Assembly: GCA_963783835.1 (NCBI GenBank)
Contig: CAWAOX010000007.1
Location: 1 to 64,000 of the forward strand
Reading direction: 5' to 3'
DNA: 64,000 nt
DNA from: CAIQPS01 sp963783835
GTDB taxonomy: Bacteria; Actinomycetota; Thermoleophilia; RBG-16-64-13
The position numbers were made by a program, and so were the translations under genes. Shown here piece by piece: positions 26,021-34,548 of this stretch; the first letter of the stretch is position 1; each line of letters starts with the position of its first letter. Under the pieces are notes generated by a model, which saw only the letters and a list, made by a program, of their open reading frames with translations, had not been told where the DNA came from and did not search any database.

Positions 26021-26171
26021 GGTTTGTTTTCGTGCTTCCGCGCTATTCATCAGACCGTTGTTTTGCCTGCAAGTTGGCCGCATCGTTGGTATCCTTTCCC
26101 CAGCAACTGAGCAACTACTTATCAACGGGGGGATTCGGGGCCGTATCAGCCTCGAAGGGTAAAGGAGCGAC

Positions 26172-28043
26172 ATGTACGCAGGCGGCTATACCGGCAAGGT
26201 CCTGAGGGTCAACCTGACGGATAAGACGTTCAAGGAGGAGGCCCTCCCTGTAGACGTCGCGCAGGACTTCATCGGCGGGTCGGGCTTCAGCGTCAAGTAT
26301 CTCTACGACGAAGTGCCGGCCGATTGCGACCCGTTGGGGCCGCAGAACAAGTTGATCTTCGCTCCCGGGCCCTTCACTGGGACCACCATCCCGTGTGCCA
26401 GCCGCATGGCCATCAACGCCAAGTCCCCGGCAACGGGGGCCATGGGGGTGGCGACCACCGGCGGGCACTTCCCGGCGGAGATGAAGAAGGCGGGATACGA
26501 CGTCATCATCATCGAGGGCATGGCCGAAGAGCCGACCTACCTGTGGATCAAGAACGGCGAGGTCAAGTTCCGGGACGCCAAGGAACTGTGGGGTCTCACC
26601 AGCATGGACACCCAGCTGGTCATCAAGGACGAACTGCACGACCAGAACATCCGCATCGCCTGCATCGGGCCGGCCGGCGAGAAGCTTTCCCGGATGGCCT
26701 GTATCGTCAACGAGCGCCGGGTGGCCGGCCGCAAAGGGCTGGGCGCGGTCATGGGCAGCAAGAACCTCAAAGCCATCGCCCTGCGGGGTGAGGGCCAGTT
26801 CACAGTGGCCGACAAGGAGAAGTACGACGCGGCCCGCAAGCGCATGCTGGCCGGGATGCGCAAGAGCCCCATCCTCTACCCCGAGTTCTCGCGCTACGGT
26901 ACGTCGACCACCCTCGACCTGACCCAGGCCCTGGGGATCTATCCGGCCAAGAACTGGACAGCTACGGGCGTCTTCACGCCAGCCGACAAGATCGGCGGCT
27001 ACGCCATCGAGAGCCGGGGTGCGGGCAAGACCGCCTGCGCAGGCTGTCCGGTGGGGTGCAGCCAGATGCGTCTGGCCCAAGAGGGGCCGTATGCCGGTCT
27101 GTTCACCGAGGGACCTGAGTACGAGACCCTCTACTCGTTCGGCGGCGTCACCGGCGTCGACAACCCCGACGCTATCATCGCCTGCGACCGCCTGTCGGAC
27201 GAACTCGGCCTCGACACCATGTCGGCCGGCGTTGCCATCGCCTTCGCGATGGAGCTTTTCGAGCGCGGGATCCTCACCCTGGAAGACACCGGTGGCCTCG
27301 ACCTGCGCTTCGGCAACGACCAAGCGATGGTCCAACTCCTGCACATGATCGGGGAGCGCCAGGGTCTGGGCGACCTGCTGGCCGATGGCGTCAAGGCCGC
27401 CGCGGAGAAGATCGGCAAAGGCTCCGAGAAGTACGCCATGCATGTCAAGGGCCTCGAACTGCCCGCGTACGACGTTCGCGGGGCCAAGGCCCACGGCCTC
27501 AACTTCGCCACGGCGTTCACCGGGGCCGACCACAACAAAGGCTATGCGTTCCAGGAGATCTTCGGCATCCCCATCCCCGAGCCCGTCGATCGTCTCGCCT
27601 ACGAGGGCAAGGGCAGACTGTGCAAGTGGAACCAGGACGCGCGCACGGCGCTGGCTGACTCTCCCACCATGTGCGTGTTCCTCATGGACATGGCCGTGGC
27701 CGACTTCATGTTCGAGAACACCGCGAACCTGATGGAGGGGACCACGGGGCTGCTGTACACGCCGGATGAGGTGCATCAGGTCGGCGAGCGGATCAACAAC
27801 CTTGCGCGGGTGTTCAACACCAAGGCGGGCTTCACTCGGGCCGACGACGACCTTCCCGAACGGCTCAAGACCGAGCCCATACCGGACGGCCCATCCAAAG
27901 GCGAGCTCATCAGCCAGAAGGATCTCGATTTCATGCTGGACGAGTACTATGACGCTCGGGGCTGGGCCCGCGACGGCGTGCCGACCCGGGAGAAGCTCGA
28001 AGAGTTGCGTCTGGGCTACGCCGCCGACGCCCTAGGGCTGTAG
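26172..28043 (+). CDS. Aldehyde:ferredoxin oxidoreductase family tungsten enzyme, second copy
   Basis: A 623-residue AOR-family protein. Cluster cysteines are C289, C292 and C296 (CAGCPVGC) plus a distant Cys in SPTMCVF near residue 500. The cofactor-region block GRKGLGAVMGSKNLKA is near residue 186. The start is ATG 26172 with AAAGGAGCG upstream. It differs strongly from the copy at 9313, so it is not a recent duplicate and probably takes another substrate. It is followed by its own MoaD-like protein, a decarboxylase-like amidohydrolase and an RdhA-like Fe-S protein in a tight operon. Expected cofactors are tungsten-bispterin and [4Fe-4S], with ferredoxin as partner. Substrate unknown. Confidence 0.9.
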   Translation: MYAGGYTGKVLRVNLTDKTFKEEALPVDVAQDFIGGSGFSVKYLYDEVPADCDPLGPQNKLIFAPGPFTGTTIPCASRMAINAKSPATGAMGVATTGGHFPAEMKKAGYDVIIIEGMAEEPTYLWIKNGEVKFRDAKELWGLTSMDTQLVIKDELHDQNIRIACIGPAGEKLSRMACIVNERRVAGRKGLGAVMGSKNLKAIALRGEGQFTVADKEKYDAARKRMLAGMRKSPILYPEFSRYGTSTTLDLTQALGIYPAKNWTATGVFTPADKIGGYAIESRGAGKTACAGCPVGCSQMRLAQEGPYAGLFTEGPEYETLYSFGGVTGVDNPDAIIACDRLSDELGLDTMSAGVAIAFAMELFERGILTLEDTGGLDLRFGNDQAMVQLLHMIGERQGLGDLLADGVKAAAEKIGKGSEKYAMHVKGLELPAYDVRGAKAHGLNFATAFTGADHNKGYAFQEIFGIPIPEPVDRLAYEGKGRLCKWNQDARTALADSPTMCVFLMDMAVADFMFENTANLMEGTTGLLYTPDEVHQVGERINNLARVFNTKAGFTRADDDLPERLKTEPIPDGPSKGELISQKDLDFMLDEYYDARGWARDGVPTREKLEELRLGYAADALGL

Positions 28044-28066
28044 GCGCGACGAGCACCGCCCCGACA

Positions 28067-28354
28067 GTGAACATCAGGGTGCGCAGCATCGCCCTGATCC
28101 GCAGCCTACTGGGCAAGGAGCAGTTGGACTTGTCCCTGCCCCAGGGGGCCACCATCGAGGACCTTCTCAACCGCTTGACCGCGGTGGGCGACCCCAAGCT
28201 CGCCTCCTACCTGGCCGAGCCGAAGGAGAAGAGCGCCCACGCGCCGTTGCGCATCATGATCAACGGCCGGGACATTACCGTGCTTCAAGGCCGTGACACC
28301 GTCCTCGCGGACGGTGACGACATACTCGTATTCATCCCCATCGCCGGAGGCTGA
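28067..28354 (+). CDS. MoaD/ThiS-family sulfur-carrier-like protein, second copy
   Basis: A 95-residue beta-grasp protein ending in Gly-Gly (IPIAGG). N-terminal strand MNIRVRSIALIRSLLGKEQL; GTG start at 28067. It lies 23 bases after the second AOR and four bases before the next gene. As with the copy at 11203, each AOR in the window has its own MoaD-like partner, consistent with dedicated sulfur delivery to the pterin cofactor. Confidence 0.85.
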   Translation: MNIRVRSIALIRSLLGKEQLDLSLPQGATIEDLLNRLTAVGDPKLASYLAEPKEKSAHAPLRIMINGRDITVLQGRDTVLADGDDILVFIPIAGG

Positions 28355-28358
28355 CAGG

Positions 28359-29384
28359 TTGAAGACCATCGATTTCGAGACGCATTTCGTGACGCAAGAG
28401 TGGGTTGACGCGACCTACGCCAATCCCGGCTATCCGCGATTCGTGGATGACAAGACCACCGGTCGCCGCCGGATGTACTACCGGGAAGACGCCTTCGAGC
28501 CGCACGGCGATTTTCTTCTCAACCGGCTTCTCGATCTAGGTGAAGGTCGCATCAAAGGGATGGACGAGGCGGGCATAGACACGGCCATCGTCTCGCTGAC
28601 GTCGCCCGGGATCGACCACTTCGACCCGAGCGTCGGCACCGCCCTCGCCCGCAGCGTCAACGACGAGCTGGCGACCGCGATCGACAGGTACCCCGGCCGC
28701 CTTCTGGGTTTCGCCGCGCTGGCGCCCAAGGACCCGCAGGCCGCCGCGGCCGAGCTCGAGAGGTGTGTGAAGGAGCTGGGTTTCAAGGGGTGGAAGACCC
28801 ACTCCAACTTCGGTGACTCCTACATCGACGAGCGCCGCTACTGGCCCATCCTGGCCAAGGCCGAGGAATTGGGGGTGGTCATCTACCTTCATCCGGTCGC
28901 TCCGATGATCAAGGAGTTGCGCACCTACGGCCTGGCCCTCGCCGGTGCCGCCTTCGGCTTCGGCGTGGAGACCGCGACGGCCATGATGCGCCTGATCCTG
29001 AGCGGGGCTTTCGACGCGTTCCCGGACCTCAAGATCATGATCGGGCACTATGGCGAGGGTCTGCCCTTCCTCATGCAGCGCATCGATCACCCCTTCGTGC
29101 GGCCGCATCTGAGGGCGTCCGACCCCGAGGTGGTGCCCGACCTCAAGCGTGTGCCGAGCGACTATCTGCGCGACAACATGCTCATGACCACGAGCGGCAA
29201 CTACCTGCCGGCGGCTTTCAAGTGCACGCGAGAGGCTCTCGGCATGGAGAGGATTCTTCTGGGCAGCGACTATCCTTACGAGGAGATGAAGGACTGCATG
29301 GACTTCCTGGAGGGGCTGGGGCTGTCGCAGGAGGAGAAGGAATTGCTCTACTACCGTAACGCAGCCGAACTGGGGATCGTCTGA
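28359..29384 (+). CDS. Amidohydrolase-2 family protein, resorcylate-decarboxylase-like
   Basis: A 341-residue TIM-barrel metal enzyme. The first metal motif is E-x-H (DFETHF) rather than D-x-H-x-H, as in gamma-resorcylate and related non-oxidative aromatic decarboxylases. Further ligands expected are the His of YLHPVAP, the His of IMIGHYGEG and the Asp of LLGSDYPYEEM. The start is TTG 28359, chosen because GGAGG at 28346-28350 lies eight bases upstream and the protein then begins MKTIDFETHF; the longer frame overlaps the MoaD-like gene. Its stop overlaps the next start (TGATG). Decarboxylation of a hydroxylated aromatic acid is the best guess; hydrolysis is the alternative. Confidence 0.8.
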   Translation: MKTIDFETHFVTQEWVDATYANPGYPRFVDDKTTGRRRMYYREDAFEPHGDFLLNRLLDLGEGRIKGMDEAGIDTAIVSLTSPGIDHFDPSVGTALARSVNDELATAIDRYPGRLLGFAALAPKDPQAAAAELERCVKELGFKGWKTHSNFGDSYIDERRYWPILAKAEELGVVIYLHPVAPMIKELRTYGLALAGAAFGFGVETATAMMRLILSGAFDAFPDLKIMIGHYGEGLPFLMQRIDHPFVRPHLRASDPEVVPDLKRVPSDYLRDNMLMTTSGNYLPAAFKCTREALGMERILLGSDYPYEEMKDCMDFLEGLGLSQEEKELLYYRNAAELGIV

Positions 29385-30589
29385 TGGAACGCCTCAAGTA
29401 CCACGACATCCTGTACGACGACCGCCAGATCGGTCCCTGGCCCACGGACAAGCTCAAGCGGGTCGCCAAGCCCACCAACGAGATCGCCGGGCCCATCGAA
29501 CGGCGCGACGAACGGGAGAGCCCTTTCGGCAAGTCGCTGTTCGGAGAGTACGGGGAAGAGATCGAGCGCGAGTTCAAGCGGATGACCCGGCGGTATCCGC
29601 TGGGCGCCTCTTTCTGGGATATGCAGGATCTGGTCAACAACAACGTGATCCGCAAGATGAACCCGGTAGCTCCCGAGCGGGCCCCTATCCCCGACGACAC
29701 CCGGGTGCTCACCCGCCATGTCAAGCTGCTCGGTCACTTTCTCGGTGCCGACCTAGTGGGCATCGGGCCACTGAGCCAGTCCGCGGTCTACACGCACAAC
29801 ATGAAGGGCAGGGAGATCGAGGCCCCGTTCAAGTACGCGATCGTCCTACTCGCCCGGAAGCACGAGCCGACGCTATGCGCGGCCAACGGCTGGGAAGAGA
29901 TAGTCGATCCGGCCAGTTTCCAGGCCTACCAGCGCTTGGCCATGCAGACCGAGACCATGGCCAACTACCTGCGCCGGCTCGGCTTCGAGGCCCAGGCTTC
30001 CAACATGAACCGCTACATGACGCTCATGCCCCAGATCGTGCTCGACGCAGGTCTGGGCGAGGTCTCCCGGATGGGGATCATTCTCAACCCCTTCCTGGGC
30101 AGCAACTTCAAGTCGGCCTGCGTGCTCACCAACATGGAACTGGAGACCGACGGTTACGTCGACTTCGGTCTTCAGGACTACTGCGGCAACTGCACGCTCT
30201 GCGCCGAGCAGTGCCCGGCCCGGGCCATCACTCGGGGGCCGAAGACTCTCTACAACGGCTACTACACGTGGAAGCTCAACAGCAAAGCCTGCTCCGACTT
30301 CGACGTGCTGAACAAGGAAGGCTGCGTGTGCGGGCGCTGCACCAAGGTCTGCCCGTGGCACGTGCCTTTCACCGAGCCCCGCGACTTCGCGGAATGGGAT
30401 GGCAGCATCGAATGGCTGCACAAACGCGTCGACGCGCACAGGGAGCGGGTCATCGCCAACGACTACGTCGATCCTACCGAGGCGACCGACAAATGGTGGT
30501 TCCCGCTGGACGAGGTCGACGGCAGGCTGGTGTTCTACGACGACAGGAACTCGCAGAAGATCTGCCGGGAGTACCCGCTGCAGAAGTAG
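29384..30589 (+). CDS. Cytoplasmic reductive-dehalogenase-like Fe-S protein
   Basis: A 401-residue protein like the catalytic core of corrinoid reductive dehalogenases (RdhA/QueG superfamily). Residues ~105-250 resemble the corrinoid-binding region (LGEVSRMGIILNPFLGS; ACVLTNMELETDG). Two Fe-S motifs follow: C267, C270, C273, C277 (CGNCTLCAEQCP) and C316, C319, C323 with a likely distal Cys (C303 or C314). It has no Tat signal or membrane anchor and no rdhB-like gene beside it, so it is cytoplasmic, unlike respiratory dehalogenases. Its start overlaps the decarboxylase-like gene's stop. Possible roles: reductive removal of a ring substituent or another corrinoid reduction; inference. QueG is an alternative family, but N-terminus and context do not fit. 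Confidence 0.75.
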   Translation: MERLKYHDILYDDRQIGPWPTDKLKRVAKPTNEIAGPIERRDERESPFGKSLFGEYGEEIEREFKRMTRRYPLGASFWDMQDLVNNNVIRKMNPVAPERAPIPDDTRVLTRHVKLLGHFLGADLVGIGPLSQSAVYTHNMKGREIEAPFKYAIVLLARKHEPTLCAANGWEEIVDPASFQAYQRLAMQTETMANYLRRLGFEAQASNMNRYMTLMPQIVLDAGLGEVSRMGIILNPFLGSNFKSACVLTNMELETDGYVDFGLQDYCGNCTLCAEQCPARAITRGPKTLYNGYYTWKLNSKACSDFDVLNKEGCVCGRCTKVCPWHVPFTEPRDFAEWDGSIEWLHKRVDAHRERVIANDYVDPTEATDKWWFPLDEVDGRLVFYDDRNSQKICREYPLQK

Positions 30590-30610
30590 GGTCTGCCTGA
30601 CTATCAGGCC

Positions 30611-30653
30611 GCGAAAGCCCGGGGCAGCCGCAGCGGCTGCCCCGGGCTTTCGC
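30611..30653 (+). terminator. Near-perfect palindrome terminating the second AOR operon
   Basis: A 21-base arm (30611-30631) and its perfect complement (30633-30653) flank one base, so the hairpin loop opens from the centre. It lies 21 bases after the RdhA-like stop and precedes the convergent lipoprotein gene. Confidence 0.8.
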
Positions 30654-30711
30654 TTCGCGGTAGAAGGGCCGCGGCCGTCCGGGCCGACACGACGCCCGGC
30701 CAGGACGCTCC

Positions 30712-31356
30712 CTACTCGGCCGACCCCGGCTTGAAGCTCGCGATCATCGCGTCGAAGATCGGTTGATCGGCCGCCCAGTTCTCGTCGGCCGCCTGGGTGG
30801 TCAACTGGTACTCCATGTTCCCGTCGAACAGGAAGTAGAGGGTCGACGTGCAGGGGGCGCCGTCCTTCGTGAAGGTGTAGGTGACGTTGTAGCCTTTCAT
30901 GCCGGCTGCCGTCGTCTCCGCCAGAGGCACCTGCACCTTCATGCCGGTGCCCTGGCTCTCGAGGCTTGCCAGGACCGCTTCGATCTCGCTCTTGAGTTGC
31001 GGGAAGACCGAATCGTCCACGGTCACGGTCAGCTTGTAGACCGAGACCAACATCAGGTCTATGTAGGTGCTTTCCACCTTGGCGCCATTGGGATCGAAGA
31101 CGCTCGCGCCTCCGGCCGAGGTCGCGCCGGCGCTGGCATCAACGGTGGTGTCCTCCTGGATCTTCCAGGAGGAAGGGTACGCGAAGCTGTACCCGTAGTC
31201 GGCGTCGGTGTAAGTCTTGGTGTCAGCCGCACCCGCACCCGTGCTGGTGCTGCTGGAGCTCGATCCGCAGGCCGGCAGCGCGAAGGCCGCAACCAAGAGG
31301 ACCAGCAAGACGATCCCTACCACCAACGACCGAGGCTGCATTCTCACAGTCATCAT
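30712..31356 (-). CDS. PsbP-like lipoprotein
   Basis: A 214-residue lipoprotein with signal peptide, lipobox ALPAC (C30), a short Ser/Thr/Gly linker and a compact domain starting DYGYSFAYPSSWKIQED, the opening seen in many bacterial PsbP-like or DUF1795-like lipoproteins. Anchored to the outer face of the membrane. It is convergent with the second AOR operon and divergent from the YchF-like gene. Function unknown. Confidence 0.8.
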   Translation of the reverse strand: MMTVRMQPRSLVVGIVLLVLLVAAFALPACGSSSSSTSTGAGAADTKTYTDADYGYSFAYPSSWKIQEDTTVDASAGATSAGGASVFDPNGAKVESTYIDLMLVSVYKLTVTVDDSVFPQLKSEIEAVLASLESQGTGMKVQVPLAETTAAGMKGYNVTYTFTKDGAPCTSTLYFLFDGNMEYQLTTQAADENWAADQPIFDAMIASFKPGSAE

Positions 31357-31467
31357 CTCCTTGTTCGTTCACTCCGTCTATCCTCTACCCTATTGTGCCA
31401 CGCGGCGCACCGCGAGGGTGGCTGGGCTACACTGAACGTGTAGCCGCAACACGACCGGGAGGCAGCT

Positions 31468-32478
31468 TTGGAGGCGCGCATCATCGGGCTCAAGGGGTGC
31501 GGTAAGACGACCCTCGTAGCCGCTCTGGCCGAAGGACGAGGCGAAGGCCACGTAGCTACCGTCCACGTCGGCGACCCGCGCATCCGCGTTCTCTCCGAGA
31601 TCTTCCAGCCCAAGAAGACCACGTTCGCCGAGTTCAAGGTGAGGGAAGTGGCCTGGCCTGAGGCGACCGGGCGCAAGGGGGAGATGGAGAGATACTTGGA
31701 CGCGCTGGCCGGAGGCCAGGTCTACGTCCACGTCCTCCGAGGTTTCGATAGCCCGCTGCTCGGTGAGCCGGCGCACCCGGAGGCCGACCTGGAGGAGCTC
31801 GACCGCGAGTTCCTGTTGTTCGATCTCATCCGGATCGAGCGGGCTTTCGAACGAACCAAGAAGGCGCCGCTGGCCGATGCCGGGAAGAAGGCGCTCGCCC
31901 ATTGCCAGGAGGCGCTCGAAGCCGAGAAACCCCTCCGGGAAGTGGACTTCGACGAAACGGAGCTGACCTTCATCCGGGGCTACCAGTTTTTGACCCTGAT
32001 CCCGCAGCTGCTGGTGCTCAACACCGAGGCAGGGAGCACTCCCGACACCTCCTCTGTCGAGGCGGCCGCACGGGGACGGCGGCTGCTCGCGTTCCCCTTC
32101 CCCGATGCCCTCGAGGTATCTCAGCTCTCCATCGAGGAGCAGGCCGAATACGCGGCTGCATTGGGGCTGCCCGGACCCGCGGCCGAAGTGGTGGCCCAGG
32201 CGGCCTTCCAGCAACTCGGGCTCATCAGCTTCCTGACGACCGGCAGCGACGAGGTGCGGGCGTGGCCCATCCGGAGTGGAGAGACCGCCCGGGAGGCGGC
32301 CGGCGCGATCCATAGTGACATCCAGCGCGGCTTCATCCGGGCCGAGGTCATCTCCTACGACGACTTCATGCACCACGGCACCATGAAGGCTGCGCGAGAA
32401 GCGGGCGTGCTCCGTATCGAGGGCAAGGACTACATCGTCAGAGACGGGGACATCGTCAACTTCCGCTTCAACGTGTAG
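31468..32478 (+). CDS. YchF/Obg-like P-loop protein with TGS domain
   Basis: A 336-residue protein laid out like YchF: a P-loop GLKGCGKT (residues 7-14), a switch-like region (GDPRIRVLSEIFQPKKTTFA, cf. the PDPR/L segment of YchF), a coiled-coil region (~105-165) and a C-terminal TGS domain (GLISFLTTGSDEVRAWPI; IQRGFIRAEVISYDDF). It is shorter than YchF (about 360) and has GCGKT instead of NVGKS in the P-loop, so it is a divergent paralogue rather than canonical YchF. Start TTG 31468 with GGGAGG upstream. It probably hydrolyses ATP or GTP and contacts ribosomes; this is family knowledge and unproven for this branch. Confidence 0.75.
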   Translation: MEARIIGLKGCGKTTLVAALAEGRGEGHVATVHVGDPRIRVLSEIFQPKKTTFAEFKVREVAWPEATGRKGEMERYLDALAGGQVYVHVLRGFDSPLLGEPAHPEADLEELDREFLLFDLIRIERAFERTKKAPLADAGKKALAHCQEALEAEKPLREVDFDETELTFIRGYQFLTLIPQLLVLNTEAGSTPDTSSVEAAARGRRLLAFPFPDALEVSQLSIEEQAEYAAALGLPGPAAEVVAQAAFQQLGLISFLTTGSDEVRAWPIRSGETAREAAGAIHSDIQRGFIRAEVISYDDFMHHGTMKAAREAGVLRIEGKDYIVRDGDIVNFRFNV

Positions 32479-32537
32479 CGGGGGAGCGCCACCGATGGCA
32501 TGGGCTACGGGGTCCAGCCTCGTTCCGACCCTGAGGC

Positions 32538-33599
32538 CTAGTCGGAGGGCTGCCCGCCGGTGTAGCCGCGGGCCGAGTGATACGTGGCGCGGTCGAAAAA
32601 CGCCGCGAAGCGGCTTTGCAGCTCCATGACCCGGTACATCTCCATCGGCCGCTGCCACACGCCCTGAGAGCGAGCATGGGCCCAGATCTGGCGCTTGAGC
32701 AGCATGATGGCCGACAGCAGTTCGTGAAGGGGGACCCTCTGCGCCTCTCTGCGCGCGCCTAGTTCCCGGAAGACCTGCTTGATCTGCTCCTCCGTGCTCT
32801 CTCCCTCGAGCCACCGTCCCAGCTGCAGGAGGCTGGTAGTGCATTCTGCCAATAGCGATTCGGGATCCAGGCGCATGTAGCTCGCCGTGGTGTGGTTGGA
32901 GCGGACGTCTGCCAGCCAGAGCCTGGCCACCAGGGGGATGCTCTCGTTGACGAAGCCGATCAAGCTGTCGGAGAGCATCTGCGCTCCCGCGGCCGGTCGC
33001 CCTCCGGCGGCTTCGGCACCCGGCTCAGTTTCGGCACCCGGCTCGACTCCGGTCCCCGCTGCCTCTTCCAGCCGGCGGAAGGAATCGTGGATGGCCCACT
33101 CGTCCCTGTGGAGATCGGCGCACAAACGTATGGCCTTCTCGTTGTGAGGGAAGGCCAGGGGCGGAAGCCGGTCCAGCGGGAAGTAGTCCACCTCTTCGGC
33201 GTCGTCTCCCGCCCTCTCCGAGCCGAGGAGCTTCTCGACCTCGAAGGTGACGACCAGCACGTCTCCGTAGAAGGCGCCCTTCCAGGAGTCGGCATCGATG
33301 AGCCGGACGACCCGGCCCGTGATCCCCGTCTCCTCGAGCAACTCGCGCAGTGCGGCTTCGGAGATGGTCTCCCCGAGTTCGGCGAAACCGATGGGAAGGC
33401 ACCACATGCCCTCGCTGGGCGGGTATTTGCGCTTGACAAGGAGCACGCGCCGCAGGTCATCGAGCACGAGGGCGCCCGCGGCGGGAAGGGGGTTCTGATA
33501 GAAGATCGTGCCACACGCAGAGCAGACGTCCCGGGGCCGATCCCCCACCGTCTGCACCTCGATCGAGCCGCCGCACTTAGAGCAGAACAGCGCGTTCAG
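32538..33599 (-). CDS. NUDIX hydrolase with N-terminal zinc ribbon and C-terminal extension
   Basis: NUDIX box GFAELGETISEAALRELLEE is intact. Counted from the first obvious start (GTG 33557) the protein has half a zinc ribbon (DVCSACG). Reading further upstream in frame adds FCSKCGGSIE and completes a C-x2-C ... C-x2-C ribbon, so translation must begin further upstream. No ATG/GTG/TTG exists there, but a CTG at 33599-33597 overlaps the stop of the preceding gene and is my choice; CTG 33590 is possible. The ribbon resembles that of NudC-type NADH pyrophosphatase. About 130 C-terminal residues are helical and unrecognised. Substrate: a nucleotide diphosphate derivative. Confidence 0.75.
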   Translation of the reverse strand: MNALFCSKCGGSIEVQTVGDRPRDVCSACGTIFYQNPLPAAGALVLDDLRRVLLVKRKYPPSEGMWCLPIGFAELGETISEAALRELLEETGITGRVVRLIDADSWKGAFYGDVLVVTFEVEKLLGSERAGDDAEEVDYFPLDRLPPLAFPHNEKAIRLCADLHRDEWAIHDSFRRLEEAAGTGVEPGAETEPGAEAAGGRPAAGAQMLSDSLIGFVNESIPLVARLWLADVRSNHTTASYMRLDPESLLAECTTSLLQLGRWLEGESTEEQIKQVFRELGARREAQRVPLHELLSAIMLLKRQIWAHARSQGVWQRPMEMYRVMELQSRFAAFFDRATYHSARGYTGGQPSD

Positions 33600-34402
33600 C
33601 TGATGGGCTCCTCCGTGGCCTGCATAAACACATGTGAACCGGAGTCATGGGTGTAGATGCCGAGCTGCTTGCCAAGTTCCTCGGGGCACTCCCGGACCTT
33701 GCCCAACTGGGTCTTGCCTGCCGTGACGACTTCTCCGATCGAGACGGCCGGATCGTCGACGAAGAGCATCGAGATGGTGATGTCGCTCATCTCCTCAGGA
33801 CGGATGTCCACCTGCACGTCGTCGTACTTGCCGTAGAGCCTGTAATGCTTCACGGCGGTCACCGTCCCCGACACGGGCGCGGTTATGGGACAGCCGGGCG
33901 CCGCTCCTACCAGGATGGAACCTGTAGCTCCCGTGCCGTCACTGGACAGCAGGTAGTACCGGACTGACGGCTCCCCGGCGAAGATCCCCCGGAAGAACCT
34001 CACAAGCGCATTGGTGTTTGTGCGATCTCCTATCGGAGAGAATTGGACCGCTCGCTCGTCGCTGACCGGCTGGTAAGCGATGATGGTCACGTCTCTCGCC
34101 GCGACGGGCAGAAGGAGGTTGCGGTCGCCCAGACGGGCGAATGCGGGCCGGTTCTCGCCGGTGGCCGAGACCGCCGCGGAGGGGGAGGGATCGTTGCTCA
34201 CCAAGAGCCCTTGAGAGCTCACCTGCCCGGTCGAATCGCCCGCACTGAAGGCGATGAAAATACCCGCGACGACGAGGCAGAGTATGCCGAAACCCGCAGC
34301 TAGCCGTATCCGGCGTCGACGGTACAGCGTTTCCTGACGCCGTTTGCGCCTGACCAATTCGTCCTGATACGAGAGTTCTGGTGAAGATGCCGCTTCTCTC
34401 AT
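33596..34402 (-). CDS. Membrane-anchored protein of unknown function
   Basis: A ~268-residue protein: basic N-terminus (RRKRRQETLYRRRRIR), one membrane segment (AGFGILCLVVAGIFIAFSA), then an extracytoplasmic region. The C-terminal ~90 residues contain PITAPVSGTVTAVKHYRLYG and recall the swapped-hairpin, lipoyl-like fold, but I do not recognise the family. The start is ATG 34402; a longer frame to 34462 lacks support. Its stop overlaps the upstream end of the NUDIX gene, so both are co-transcribed. Confidence 0.65.
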   Translation of the reverse strand: MREAASSPELSYQDELVRRKRRQETLYRRRRIRLAAGFGILCLVVAGIFIAFSAGDSTGQVSSQGLLVSNDPSPSAAVSATGENRPAFARLGDRNLLLPVAARDVTIIAYQPVSDERAVQFSPIGDRTNTNALVRFFRGIFAGEPSVRYYLLSSDGTGATGSILVGAAPGCPITAPVSGTVTAVKHYRLYGKYDDVQVDIRPEEMSDITISMLFVDDPAVSIGEVVTAGKTQLGKVRECPEELGKQLGIYTHDSGSHVFMQATEEPIS

Positions 34403-34548
34403 CACGTCTACCTTACCATCACCCGCCCGGATTGCCCAGAAAAAGCCCGTTTGCGCGCTCAAACGCTATCCGCAATCCGGTCTCGAGACTGATAATCTGT
34501 GCCTGTAGTGTGGCCTTAGGATAGGCGAGCACCGACAAGGAGGGGTAG

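Noticed and set aside
29384..30589. QueG (epoxyqueuosine reductase) identity for the RdhA-like protein
   Set aside because: The C-terminal Fe-S region is similar, but the N-terminal ~100 residues and the coupling to a decarboxylase-like gene fit a catabolic RdhA-like protein better; not excluded.
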